64,000 nucleotides of DNA. Source: Rotaria sordida. Its lineage: Eukaryota > Rotifera > Eurotatoria > Philodinida > Philodinidae. The position numbers and the translations under genes are program-made. This document shows, piece after piece, positions 1 to 13,900 of the stretch (the stretch's first letter is position 1; every line of letters begins with the position of its first letter). The notes under the pieces are model-generated. The model saw nothing but the letters and a program-made list of their open reading frames with translations, had not been told where the DNA came from and made no database searches. The stretch is taken from the NCBI GenBank assembly GCA_905250125.1, contig CAJNOL010000036.1, positions 280,832-344,831 on the forward strand. The letters run 5' to 3'.

Positions 1-566
1 ATAATAGCTAAGAAGAATCTGAAAAAACATTTGAGTAACTAAGAGAATTCTCTCTCAACATTGGTGGATCTAAAACTCTAATAAAACTCCTTGGATGCAG
101 ATGCCTACAAAATCACGATCTGTAAAATCAGTTTTCTGGCATCCATTTGAAGCCTTTTGAACATGATTTTATTCAATAGAACAAATAATTCTGAGCAAAA
201 CGAGATGTCTCGATTCCCTTAATCGAACTACATTCAATTCATCGAAGGTCCTAAAGTGTTAAACACATTAAAACTATTGAAATTTTTCATAACAACAAAA
301 GAAAAATACTTCTACGATCTTCTATAAATTGAATGTCGTTCGATGAAGGAAGTCGAGACATCTTATTTTGCTCAGAATTATTCGTTCTGTCATATAAAGC
401 CATTTTCAAAAAGGTTCAAATGGATGCCAAAAAAATGATTTTCGAAGTCTTGGTTTTTCAGACATTCTCATCTAGCAGTTTTATTGGAGTTTTTAGGTCC
501 ATCAATCCTAGTAGAGAATCCTTTTAGTTACTCAAATGCTTTTTCAAATTCTTCCTAACTATTACC
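1..566. repeat. Foldback/MITE-like inverted repeat (FB1)
   Basis: The two ends are near-perfect inverted copies. The first ~50 bases, starting TAATAGCTAAGAAGAATC, match the reverse complement of ~515-565. Arms of ~240 bp continue inward (for example 201-240 pairs with ~325-365) and leave a short loop near 283. Both ends are bounded by TA (2-3 and 563-564), which fits a TA-target MITE, but the left flank is cut by the window edge. It sits upstream of the acceptor at 683, so probably in an intron of the gene ending at 1263. I see no transposase. Confidence 0.75.
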
Positions 567-683
567 ATCGAGAAGAAAACTCAAAAATACAACGACTCTA
601 AACTTTTGTTTGTCACTATAGATATATATATTTCGAAATGTATAAAAAATAATTTGCTTTCACTATGTTTGTTTCCTCTGTAG

Positions 684-1263
684 ACATCAGAGATTGAAAT
701 AATTATACAGAATAAATCGACTATTATTGAAACACATCAATTACAATCGATTATTGCTCAATTTTTCTTACCAAATTTAACAAATAGAATAACTGCACCG
801 AGTAATTTTCAAAATCAATTTTGTAAAATAAAAAAAAAGGAATTTTTGATTAATGATTCTTTTTAACTTCATTAGTTGGTCAACAACCTAATAATTCACT
901 ACGACAAATACCCGACATGAAGATGAATCCTGTATATGATTTTCTTAGTACAATAACAGAAACATGCAATCGAGGTATTCATAGATAAATTTTAACAATA
1001 ATTTCAATTCTATGAATACTTTTATTTCTCTAGTTGTACATGGTAAAGGAGAAAATAATGCAACATTAGATGAACAAACGAAAAATGATATATACATCCA
1101 TAAATTTGATTTAAAAATGGCTGAACGAGAAGTTATGAGAAAAACATTAAATATCAATGAAGACGATGCATTAACATTTGAACAACAACAAAGATATAAT
1201 CAAGAAATGACAGAAGTGATGAAAAAACGGATTCATCATCGCTATGCTAATGAACTCAAATGA
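684..1263 (+). CDS. 3' end of an unrecognised gene (three exons)
   Basis: Three exons, 684-822, 876-974 and 1034-1263, are joined by GT-AG introns of 53 and 59 bp with matching phases (1 and 1). They end at TGA 1261-1263. The upstream part lies beyond the window: the first exon starts at an acceptor (TAG at 681-683) with no start codon. The visible ~155 residues are hydrophilic and mostly helical-looking. The C-terminal ~75 residues are rich in Glu, Lys and Gln and contain MAEREVMRKTL and EDDALTFEQQQRY. I recognise no domain, signal peptide or membrane segment. The even phases and codon use make a real gene likely; its function is unknown. Confidence 0.6.
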
Positions 1264-4200
1264 TTATTAAAGAATAATTAAAAAAGAAACTGACTTTTCC
1301 AATGTGTTTGTGTAATTTTATTTTTATTTAAGCGCCTTTTTTTTTGAATGATATAAGAATTCCTAGAACTTTTCATTTCAAGAGAAACATTCTTGAAAAG
1401 AAAAACGTATATATGTTAATATCGTATTGATTTTCAATTGAGATTATGTCAGCGTTGTTACCGATTGAGACTTTCTGAACTGATCCGGTCCAATCGGTTC
1501 AAAAAATCTCTTAGAACAACAAAAACTGACCGATTTATTGGATCATTGTTAGCCGATTAAGGTTACTTCCTCCCTCTGCCGTGATCTAAATTTTTTTTTT
1601 CATTTTGGATTTTTTTATGGCTATTATATAGTGTGAAGTGATATCTATCTACTGAGTACATTTTTAGATCCAGAAATTGTCTTTAAACGTTAAATTATAC
1701 GAGAAGAAGCCAAATTTTCGTAACGAAAATAGTGAGTCACATTTTTCTCAAAGCAACATATACTATATACTGTTTGAGATGGATACTGGTTTTTGTTTCA
1801 AAAAATATTGTTCTGGTAATTTTTGGTAGCTCTTACAAAAAAGTTTTATTCTAAAAAACATGCGCTTTTTAGGTACCTTGGATATTTTGGCTTTTTTGTT
1901 CGGAGGGTAAAAAATAAAAATATACCCACTTCAAACAATATTTCAGCTCGATCAAACATAGCATCTCGGAGAGATGGAAGCACAAATGGGGACCATAATG
2001 ATCCCGATACTTCATAAAAAACAGCGTTCAGGAACTTTGAATCTATGACAACTTTTGCTCTACTCATCAAGATCTACCTGCCTTGAAAATTTGAAAATTT
2101 TCCGATACACTGTTCTCCAGAAATTTCAGAAAGTAGGAGTACCCTTAATAGGAAGGGCTTCAAAGAAAACATTCGATTTTCTTTTTGTACTCAGTTTTTA
2201 CAAATCTTCAAGAAGAAATATCATCTGATAGTTCTTGAAACAATACTGTTTGATTATTTTGATAAAAGCACGCAAACTTGCTCTCAACAAGTTTTACCAG
2301 AGAAAAACAGCATGTCAATAAAATATTTTTCAACCAGTAAAAAGCGATGAAGACCTACTGAACTGATTACAACTCTGGATTATGTATTTTTGATGCATGA
2401 TAAGATAATAAATGTTTTCCTATTATAATAATTCTACTTTTAATTGACTGAAGAATAAATGATATACCCTAGACATGAGATAAGATAAGCAAAAACAATG
2501 AAAAACCGATTACTATCATCATGCTTATTTATAGATATTAATGTATGACCTAGAATTCTTGATTTATTTTTCATAATAAATATTTCCATATGAATAAATG
2601 CTCTCGTAGAACTGTTTTTATATAGAAAAGCAATAATAAAACAAACTTTTCAAAATGGGTATAAATCGATCCTTCTAGCTCATTTAGTATAAAAATATCT
2701 ATCATATTTAAAAACAAATTAATTATTAATAATGTACTCATGAAAAATGAAATTAAAAGCTAAGCGTGACTGAACTAATTAATTTGTATTGTGAAACTAT
2801 TTTGAAATTATTTTATAATTAATTGAATATCTAATATATTAAATATAACTGGTTGCATGTATTAATTCTTCCTTTAAAACGAAAGAATCCTACTAAGAAA
2901 ATAAGTAACATCCTTGATAAGTTATCCTCGTATGAAAATTCTTATCGTTTCCATTGACAATTATTCATACAGAAACAAGAAAAAAATCAAATATAAAAAA
3001 GAAGATTAGCAGCAAATTGATTAAGATGTGGTAGACTAAGAACTATCAGAACAGACAGAAAGGTTCACGAAAACAGTCAAAAAAAAATAAAATAATACAT
3101 TTAAAACAAATGGTGAAAGTCAAAGACAAGTGATTTTTCGATTTACAACCTTTATTTTCCGCATAGAAAAGTAAATTTTGTTCATAAATTTATATCTTAA
3201 AACTTTCTTCAGAAGAACGACTTTTCATATTGACCTAAAAAGAACCATTTTAAATGTATATTTATGTATCCTGAATTATGTTATAAAGATTTATGATTCA
3301 CGGATGTTTATATTCACATTACGTTGTTTCATATTACTTAATACGTCATCACGTTTAATATCTTGTTTCATAGTACCTAATAGATTTTGTTATTTAATCA
3401 TCTATTTAAGTAGTACAAACAGGCCATAATCTTTAACATCTTGATCTAATTGTTCTAATTTGATCAAATATTAACATTATACGTATTAATATTTATTCAT
3501 CATAAGCATATTTAAGTTTGTTTTAATTTTTATATTATTTATTCCATATTATACTATAAGTTTAGTTATATTTTATTACGATTATAATTTAAATATACTT
3601 ATTATGAATCAAAATAAAGATGAACAAAAATATCAATACATATAATGTTAATATTTGATCAAATTAGAATAATTCGATCAAGATGTTAAAGATTATAGTC
3701 TATTAATACTCCTAAACAAAAGATTAAAGAATAATAAAATATAATAGGTACTATAGAACAAGATATTGAAGATAATGGTATATGAAGTAACATGAAACAA
3801 AGTAATACGAGTATTAATATCCATGAATCAGAAATCTCAATAATTTTAACTATTTATTAAATTGTACAAAACAACAAAAATTTATTTTTTAATTGTATTC
3901 TAAATTAAACATATTTAGTCGGTATTGTTTCATTTTTAATTGGTATATGATGCATAATTAATTTGCTTCTAAATATAAAAGATATTTCTAGGCTAACAGG
4001 TCTTTTCTTTTTTTACTAAATAAACTAAAAGGATTAAGTTATACTCATTTTGAAGAACTCGTTTTACTCTACTTTTTTTTCTATATAACGATAATTCTAC
4101 GAGAACATTTATTCGTATGAAAATATGTATTATTCGAAACTAGTTAGAACTTGTATACTATCCTTTCTATATATGACTATGTTATTTTATCAGGAAAAGA

Positions 4201-5201
4201 TTTCCTCATCAGCATCGGAGAATTTGACTAGATGTTGATAAGAATATTCATTTAGAATAAATTTAACATAATCTTCTTATCGTATATACTGTTAATATAG
4301 TGATGCGTAATTATATAATTATAGCCTTGAATATATTCTCTATGAAATGACGTATTTAGGTGATAAATCTTCGATTTGATTTATGAGAAATAATATTATA
4401 TATTTAAGTAGATCATTTATCTTCGAATTCAATCTTTATTTAAGCTCTTTCTGGACATATTGACATGTAGTAATACCAGATGTATTTTTCATTAGTACAT
4501 AAAAATGTAGTATTTCTATCGAAATATATATTCTCACATATGTAAACATATACTTATTAATCATTATTATCTATCATATTAAATAGTTGACAGTTACATA
4601 TTTTCTATATTTAAAACTAAAAACTTTATCTTTTATTTGATACATTTAAAACAAATTAAATAAATACAATCTGAATAAATAGATATAAATTTTCTATATA
4701 TAAGTAGCAATGGTTTCAGAAGCAATTTTATTAAATAATGAAAAATGTATATTTTTTTCTTTTTCTAATAAAATTTATCTCAAGAATTTTCTTGAAATAT
4801 GATCATATTAAATATTTGAATCATTTAAATAAAAGATCGATTTATCATCAAATATTTCGAAAAAAAGGTCAATTTGACACATACTAAACAATCCCATATG
4901 AAATGGACCAATATGAAAAAAAAAAGTAATCATTAGAGAAATGAACGAAAGCAACCATAATTATTATTTATTATCGTTGTTGTTGTTAATTTTTTTTTGT
5001 TTTCATATTACATGACATATATGAAATATTAATAACCGTATTGGCAAAAAAAAATGGAATTATCAAGCAGCAAAAAAAACAAGAAAAAAAAACAAAATCC
5101 AAAGAAATTTATACAAAAAAAAAAAATAAATAAATAAACGCGATGTTATAAATATATACATATATACAAAAAAAAAAATTTATCCACCGGTCTTTCATTG
5201 A
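1264..5201. other. Intergenic region without recognisable genes
   Basis: AT-rich sequence between the gene ending at 1263 and the 3' end of the minus-strand gene at 5202. It holds one long inverted repeat (3295-3832, listed separately) and many A/T runs. Open frames of up to ~80 codons here have no coding-like composition or splice context. Confidence 0.6.
3295..3832. repeat. Long inverted repeat (FB2)
   Basis: The left arm from ~3295 (TGATTCACGGATGTTTATA) pairs with the right arm ending ~3830 (TTAATATCCATGAATCA). Pairing continues inward through TTGATCAAATATTAACATTATA (left, ~3457-3480) against TATAATGTTAATATTTGATCAA (right, ~3641-3662). It can be followed almost to a centre near 3565, with scattered mismatches and small indels. 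No protein-coding capacity is seen and no clear target duplication was found. It is probably a degraded foldback or MITE copy in intergenic DNA. Confidence 0.7.
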
Positions 5202-8200
5202 TTATTGACTACCACTATCATCACCAGTAATAATAATCGATGGAGATTCAACTGTCAGATTATTATCTCGTCGTGTAGAAACTATTAATTGTTGATTAAC
5301 TTTTAATAAAGGTGATGCTGGATCACTACTATCTTCTTCTTCATGTTGTTCTATATTATCAGAAAGATGTATAGATGGATATTGATTATGAGAATGTTTA
5401 CGCAAATTTGTCTGTAAAGAACTATGATGTCGTTGTTTATTAACTGGTGATCGAGGTTGTTGTTGGGATTGTTTTTGTATACTATTTATTGATATTGTTT
5501 CTTCAAGTGTTTTTTGTCGTATTCGATGATAATGACGTTTTGGTGTTCCACGATATGAAATATCATCATTAGTATGTTTTTTTTTACCATCTAATGATGG
5601 ATCATGCATAAGAAATTCATTAACAATACGATTTGTTTTTTCATCAATACTATAATCACGTATTATTGGCATTGAATAAACGGGTGCATTATGACTTAAA
5701 CTAGCCATAGCTGTATCACGTACCATACTAAATTTTAGACGTGGTTTTGTTATACATGTTGGAAGAATTGAATATGTTGGTAAGACTTTTGTTTTATTTA
5801 TTGTTGATGATGTTGAAGGATTAATTAATGGTGTTTGATTATCAAATGATATTGAACCACGTTGAGAACGAAATGCTTCTACTTGTGGATTAGAACTAAC
5901 TGATGATGTTGTTGTAGATGGTGAACGTTGAAGAATATGACGAGAATTAATTGTATTAGTTATAGTAGGAGAAAGACGTTGTCGAATAGGACTTGAAGAT
6001 GAAGTAGAAAGAAGTATACTATCAGTATTGGATGATATATGTGTATCAGATTTTGCTTCATGTGAATGTAATGCTAGTTCTTTTGTAGATGAATCTATTT
6101 AAAAAAAAAAGGTAGAAGAAAAATTATTGTTGAAAATAAATTTCTTTTGATTTACCATCTTGATTTTGTAAAATTAAATTTCTTGTATCATCAGATTTAG
6201 TTCGACGAAGATCAGGATGTCGAACTTGTAATGATGATGATGAAGATTTCGTATTTGTTTCATTAATCTAGTCAAAAATAATATGTTTTATTTTTTCGAT
6301 TGAAAAGAAAATGAAAAAAAAAAAAAAGAAATGAATTTGTTTGATTTTACTTGATAAACTTTTGTTGGATATTCATCAGTTGTTATATGTGATGGAATAA
6401 TATTAGATGAAGTATTTCGTTTATCTTTACTAAATTCTCGTCGTTTTTTACTTGCTGATCGAATAAATGATGATGACGATATAATTTTATGATTATCCGT
6501 ATTATTATGATTTAAATATGTTTGATTTATATTTGGAAATATGGAAAGATTCATTGGATTTGGTTTATGATTTTCAACAAGTGGAATGTTTGTTGATAAA
6601 CTACGTTGTTGCATCATATGGGAATTTGATAATTTCGGAGGAATAAGATTTGTTGATGCTTCTTGATAGGAATGATGTAGACCTTTCTGAAGAATTTTTG
6701 AACTACAATTTTTAAAAACAAAAAAGCAGAAAAGATTTTTTTTCAAAAATACTAATAGTTTTCGTTTTACCGGTTATTATTTGTTTGTTGTTGCTGTTGT
6801 TGTTGTTGAGCTAAATCATCATCCAAATCCTTAACATCAACACTCCTTTGTTGAATACGTGCATCACCAATATAAATAACACTTTCGATTCCATCATGTG
6901 ACATCCAATCTAAACTGAATGTTCGATTTTGACTTTCTAATGATCTATAACCACTATCATCTTGATGTGGTGATTGTTGTTGTTGTTGTTCTTTTTGTTC
7001 TGGCTGTTGCTGTTGTTGTCGATAAGTAACATCAGGTAAAGCATTTTCATTTCCTGATGATTCAATTGATGTAAATTGATCATTTGGTCCTCGACTACTT
7101 GTATCTGATTGCATATCAAAATCAGTTTCAAGACTTCGTTCAAAACTTGAATTATCACTTTTAGAATTAAAATTATTTAATAAACTTGAAAAATCTATGA
7201 TTGAATCTTTATTATTTTCATCATCTAAATCATTTTGATTTTTAAGTAATCGTTCTTCACGTCGATTATTTGATTGATTAATACAACTACGACGTTTTTC
7301 AAATGTACGTCGAAGAGCTTGACGACGAACTTCTGGTGGTGGTAATAAAAGATTTGATGAACTTTTACGACGATATTGATATTTTAATGGATCATCATCA
7401 CCTCCACCACCACCAACTGAAATTGTACTATTATTACTATTATGAATAGGCAAAGCTCCAGCTGAATCAATTGATGTTGATAAATCTGGTGAGAATTCAT
7501 CAGGAGATGTTCGATCTAATTGTTGTTGTTCAAATTCATACGAATGACGTAAACGCCAAAGATCATGTGCTGCTGTTGTTAAACCATCATAATCATTTAT
7601 ACTTGCTTGTTGAACAAGAGTTGCTTTACGACTTGTATTTCTTTGATATTCTTCCTAAATAAAGAAAAATAAATAAAAATTTTCAATAATAAAATCAATA
7701 ACAAGAAATAATTTACTATATTTGTATTTTCTCTTCGATTTTTTAATTGAGATAATTGAGCTGCTTGAACAAGTTCAGTCATATCAGGAATTTTAATAAT
7801 AATAGGTGGTGGAGCAATAGATGATATTGATGGACGATGATCATCAGCATATTCATAAGATTTTGTTCGACGATTAATAGCATCAACACGATTTGTACCA
7901 GGTCGTAAAAGATGAACAGCATCAAAACTACGAGATTGTTTATCATTTGTTGTATGATTAGATGGTGGAGATTCTTGAACTGGTGGAGGTTCTTGAACTG
8001 GTGGACATGATGATGATTGTTCAAATGATCGAGAAATTTCATGTTCTCGTTGTGCAATTGATGCACGTACTTTCGATGTTTGATCTATAAAGCAAAAACC
8101 CAAAAAAAACAAAGAGCATTTATTTACTTGTTTAATCAGTTTTTTCGTAAAATAATCTTTTTCTTTTACCTAATGGATCAATTGTTGCTGTAAGATTTTT

Positions 8201-10960
8201 TTTCTCAACAATAATAGAATTAGAATTTTTTCGACTTGTTGAAGGTGTAGGTGGAGATAAATGTTGAGATATTGTTGAAGTATTTGATAATGGATTACCA
8301 ATTACAGAAAGACTTGATCCACGTGGTGTATAATATATTTCTTGTTGTATTGATGATGCAGGTGATGATGTTAATGGTTGTGGTTGAGAACGACAAGCAA
8401 AAGTAACATCAAAACTACTTTGACGATAAGGTGATAAGGAAGTTGCTGATGGTGATGAACGTGTATCAACATTAAGTGAATGACCTTTTTCAAGACGTGG
8501 TGTATCTGATTTTCTATGTGTTGTTAATGAAATATTTGAATTTTGTCGAACATAACAACGTGGATCAACTTGTAAATAAGCTTGTTCATCATCCATATTA
8601 GTATTTCTATAAATATGACTAAAAAAAAAAGAATTTATTTTACAAAAGTAAATTAAAAAAAACCAAAACAAAAGTATATTCTTAAATCTACATACGATTC
8701 ATTTTGTTTGTTACCTATAACAAACATAAAAAAAAAATTCATTGAGTATTCATTTGATTGATTATAGAAAGGATATAGTTGGATTTATTATTTTTTTTCG
8801 ACAAGAAAAGTCAATTATCGTTAATAAAAAAAACCCAGATCGATTAAGAACTGTTCCTTTGAGTTAATTTATTAAAATCTAAGATTAACATTCCGAACGG
8901 AGGAATGATCTCCTCCCTAATCTTGGAAAATCTTCGTTTTTTCACAATGAAATTGAACGATTTTCTTTTACTCACTAATCTCGTAAGAAAGAACAATTTC
9001 CTCTTCCTTCAATCTTGATGACTTCGGAACACCTCTGTTAACACTTACCAATATGTTCTCGAATCTCATGATAAGATTGATTAGGTTGTAAACTTTGACC
9101 GTTTGATGAATGATAATCTGATGTTACTTGTTTTGAACTAGGTATTTGCCGTTGATCTCTATTTAAAAAAACAAACAAAATAACAGTTCAGGTGTTTTTT
9201 TAATCATGTCATACATTCAAATTTCATCCTTAACAAAATTGAACTTTCGAGAATTACTGAAAGTGTTATAATAGGATATGAGCGGAAAGAATATTCACAT
9301 TCACACTCTAAGTAATGAATTTACTAGTTAAACCAGGTTTTCGGCTATTGTCAAACCTTATGTCTTTATTGAACTTTCGCCCTTAGCAAGACTGAACTTT
9401 CGGCAATTGCCGTAGATCAACTGTAAAACTCAGTACTGCAAAATACGTATTTTCTTAATAAATTACTCGGCAATTTGATATCGATCGAGTGGATTTGATC
9501 GACGTGGTTCAAGTGGTGAACATTCTCGAATACCACGATGAATTAAACGATTTGAATCGAGTAATGACGCTTGATTTAATGTTTCGTATAAAAGTTTCAT
9601 TTGTTCGGCTTCTCTACAAAAATCAAACAAATATAAGAACAAAATATTTTAATTTGAACAAACAAAAATATCATGATTTACCTCAAATTTTTTCGATTTA
9701 AACAATATTTGCATAGTAATAAAATCGAAAAAACAATGAGAAGACCACCGAGAATACCAGTTATAAGTACAATGAATGCCAGACTTCTATGATTAAAATA
9801 TGTTCGAGTACCCTGAAATAGAAATGAATTATTTTTATCAAGATTTTTAATCTTGAATAATGAAGATGATGAAGAAGAAAAAAGAACAAGTCATCATTCT
9901 TCAAAATCAAAGTAAATGTAGACGTCATCTGTAACATAGAAAAAAAAAGAAAAAACTAATTAACATGAGTATACTTCTTGTCACTATGACGTCTCATCTA
10001 TGGATGAATACTCACTTTCAATGTTAACAAGAAAATATTGATTCATATCTATAGATGTTTATTGTTCGATATTTGTCACAACTACTAATACCCTAGATAC
10101 TTTTCATTTATCATTCTCGTCGTATTAGAATTGTTTAACAATAGACAAAACAAAAAAAACAAAAAACTTCATTTTTATACAAAATAATAATAACAATCAT
10201 ATCAAAAAGAAGAAAATATAGGATATTTTATTTATATACACACACGTATATCTATCATTTGAAATTAGTGCGTATAGAAAGTTAAACAAAAAGATTTCTT
10301 TAAATCGAATAACTTATCTTAAAATATAGATGTTAATAAATAATTTTATTATATACTTATAGAAAATGAATAAAAGACTTGGGTTACCATAGATATAGAT
10401 TTGTCAAGACAAGCATTATACCAATGATCTCTATTCAATTTCTCATATGAATGCTATTTAAAAGCAAAGAGACCATTTTCCTGTTTCTTTCATTTTCTTT
10501 TTCTCGTCATCTTGCTTTTACATTCTATTGTTTTTCTCGAGGAGAGACTATAAGCAATGAATTTTCTTTTATATATGTCACATCATTTAATAGCAGTCAA
10601 AGTCTCATAATAGTAAGAACAACATCGGTATACATAAAATGTAATCAACAAATGACTAAGATTGGTTTCTACAATGTTACAATGCGTACAAAAGGAAAAA
10701 AAATAAGAAAGAAGAAAAGAAAAGAAAATGAAACTATTCGTTGCATCACGATTTTCATATAAAACGTTTTTTGGATTTCCTATTTTCAAAAGTATAAGCT
10801 TTATTTCGTGTGTTAAAGTAGGCACGCAACGTTGACATTCAACGATCTATTATTATGATTGCGTGCAAGACACAATTACAATTCCTCACAAGACAGATGC
10901 CACTGCTGTGTAATTACAAAGCTTGATACAAAACAAAAAAGGTTCCGACTAATAACTAAA

Positions 10961-10992
<32 letters not shown>

Positions 10993-13900
10993 CGAAGATG
11001 ACGATAAAGAAGAAAAAAAATGGAACAGTGAACATGTTCTCATGAGATTCGTTTCTAATCATTCAACAAATAAATAGAAAAGTAAATAGATATATGGAGA
11101 AATAAAAATAAAACCAAAGAAAAAAGAAAATCATATTTATCTAAACCATTGAAATCATTTTTTGCTTTTTTATATTTAATGTCTTAACTAAGATTACTTA
11201 AAATGCATAAACACGAAGACGTACTAATGTAGTTCTTTCATTTTGTTTGTTTGAATACTAATAGACTAAGCGAGCAAATGACTGCTTGACGTATTTTGAA
11301 TACGAAGGAAAGTGACGGAATGAGTGAGTGTGAGTGAATAAATGAGTGTTGTTGTTGTCTTTTCAATCCCAATGTCATCATTGTTGATGTCGTTGGTTTT
11401 CTCTCGTATAACTATGATGAGAATATTACACAGTAGTGAAATACTATGATATATTCAGTTTGACGTAACATGAAAAGAAAACTAAAAGTGTAGAAGCCTA
11501 TGCGCGGCAATATTCAAGAAGACAAGAAATCCTCTTTCATTTTTTTTTTTGATTACAACTATACATCACCTATATTTTATGATCTTATATGCGTGACTTT
11601 TAATCAACGTGCATCTTAATCCTTTCACAACAGGTATTCCATAGGTGCGACGACGACCATGCACAAAAGAAGAAAACTGCTATGAAAGAGTTAATCAATT
11701 TTTAAAATGCTCTTTTCTATATGCTTATAATTGACAGATTTCGAAATAAAGAAAGGTCTAGGTTATTATAAAAAGCCTTCATTAGAGACAAGCAAATCAA
11801 AATAAGAACAAAAAAGAAATTCAGCATTTACTATTGTATTCATTAAAAAATTACTTATATTTTCACACATACTGAACTAAAACATAAATGTTCGATGACA
11901 ATATGAATATTGATTATAGTTTACCCGATTTCCTTCGAACAGGAAATTGTCTATAAGTCTATTTAAGCATATTTGTCACTAACAATGTTCGATAACTATT
12001 TAGTTGAACATATATAAACATCGACTATTTATGATTACAATATTTCATTCATATTAGAATTCCCTTATCTCCTTCTCAATTTTCTATTGTCTTGCTTTTT
12101 TTCTGATGTGTCTAGAGACTGAATATTAAATATCTATTCTAAAGAAAAATCGTGATCGATACAAGTATGCTAGAAAAGAGGCAAAACAATTCTTTAGAGA
12201 TTTTCACATAGAGGTGCAGTAAAAGTTAGTAATCCTCTATATTCACCAATAGAAAAAAAAATAAAAAACAGAAATTCTATACATAAAAACATAATAAAGT
12301 CAGTGTTAGAAGTAGTCACGTCTGTCTATCATCGATCAACAAATATAGAAATATATTAAAAAAAAAAAGAGAGAAAACAACGTATTTTACTATTAATGGA
12401 AATATTTACCAATTCTAATTAATCATTCATGTCATATGTCCAAATTCCGACAAGATAAAAGGCCTACTTATGTGTGATTATGTCAAATGCATTCTAAAAG
12501 TAAATTATCTTGTAGTCATTTAATAAAAATTTTCTAAATAATCTATTTATTTTTATTTCAATTTTTGTATTAATTAAAGATAACAAAAACAAAGAATATT
12601 AAATAAATACATACCATTTTTCTTTTGTTATATTTTTTTCAAAAAGAAAAAAAAAAATCTTTTTTTGTTTTTTTCAATTAAAACTTGAACATGTTTTTTC
12701 TTCTCTTGACTCTACTATTTCTTCTGTTATATAAAGCAAAGAATGTATGCGGAAACTTTTCAATCACAATTTTACTAATAACAATAGTAGTAAGATGTAA
12801 AAGAAAGACAAAAGAAAAGAAAAATAATAATAATAGAAAACAATCAAATTAGTAAATCAATAGTCTTTTTTTTTTTTCTTAACAAACGGTGAAAAATAAA
12901 GAAGAGAATGTTGTTTTTTTTTTGAAAGCATACTCTTTATTTTTACATACGCCGTTGATGTCGTTGTCGTTGTCGTCGTGTATATATATTCATTCTTTTT
13001 TTTTTTTCTATCTGCTTCTCTTGTCTCGATTGAGCCTTGAGCTTTGTTATGCTGGTTGATGACAAGAGAACAATGAGGACAAAAACAAAAAAAAAAAAAA
13101 AGAAGAATAAAATAATACAAGAAATAAAATATTATACTAACACTTCATGTTGCATGCATGCCACACCTCTAGCATTATTTTGATTATTATAATATATAGG
13201 AATTAGAATATATCTTGAACAAACAATAAAAAAAAGAAACAAAAAAGACTTAAGATATAAATATACATGGAAATATTTTATTTTATAATAATTATAAAGT
13301 TTTTGAGTTTAAAAAAAGCAAAGAAAAAATAGATTGCATACTTCAATATTTTTTTCTTTTTTCTTTTGTCGAAACAAATTTCGACGGAAATGATGTTGAT
13401 GTGTAGGCGGTAAAGAATTACCAACTTATTTAAGATTAAGAGTAAAAATATGAAATGACAAAAATGAAAGATGGACAGAAGGAAATAGAATGTCATCTAT
13501 ATTCTTACAATTAAAATCCATTAACTTTTCTTAACATATATACATATTAATTGCATAAATTGACATAGTGAATTATGTTCATCTTTTTTCTTTGATATTA
13601 ATTTGAATTCTTGTTTCATTATTATTTTATTGAATAGAACAATTGATAATGAGAAAAAGTTATCTATTTAACTATCAATATTAGATTATTTTAAAAGCTA
13701 AGAAAAGATATATTGTTGATTTAAGATGTTTTTTATTATGATACATTAAATGATCATTGAATTGTATCATAACAATTCACTATTATTGTTTATGATAGAG
13801 ATCTTAATGACATAGTTTTACTTTTGTTTCATATAGCGCTTTTTCTAGGTATCAACAATCTGACAAGAATTAATTGTTATTTTGTCAGCAATAGAGTAAC

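Noticed and set aside
1440-1572. ACCGATTGAGAC... and ...GCCGATTAAGG as possible terminal inverted repeats
   Set aside because: The match is short and broken, and no flanking duplication was found.
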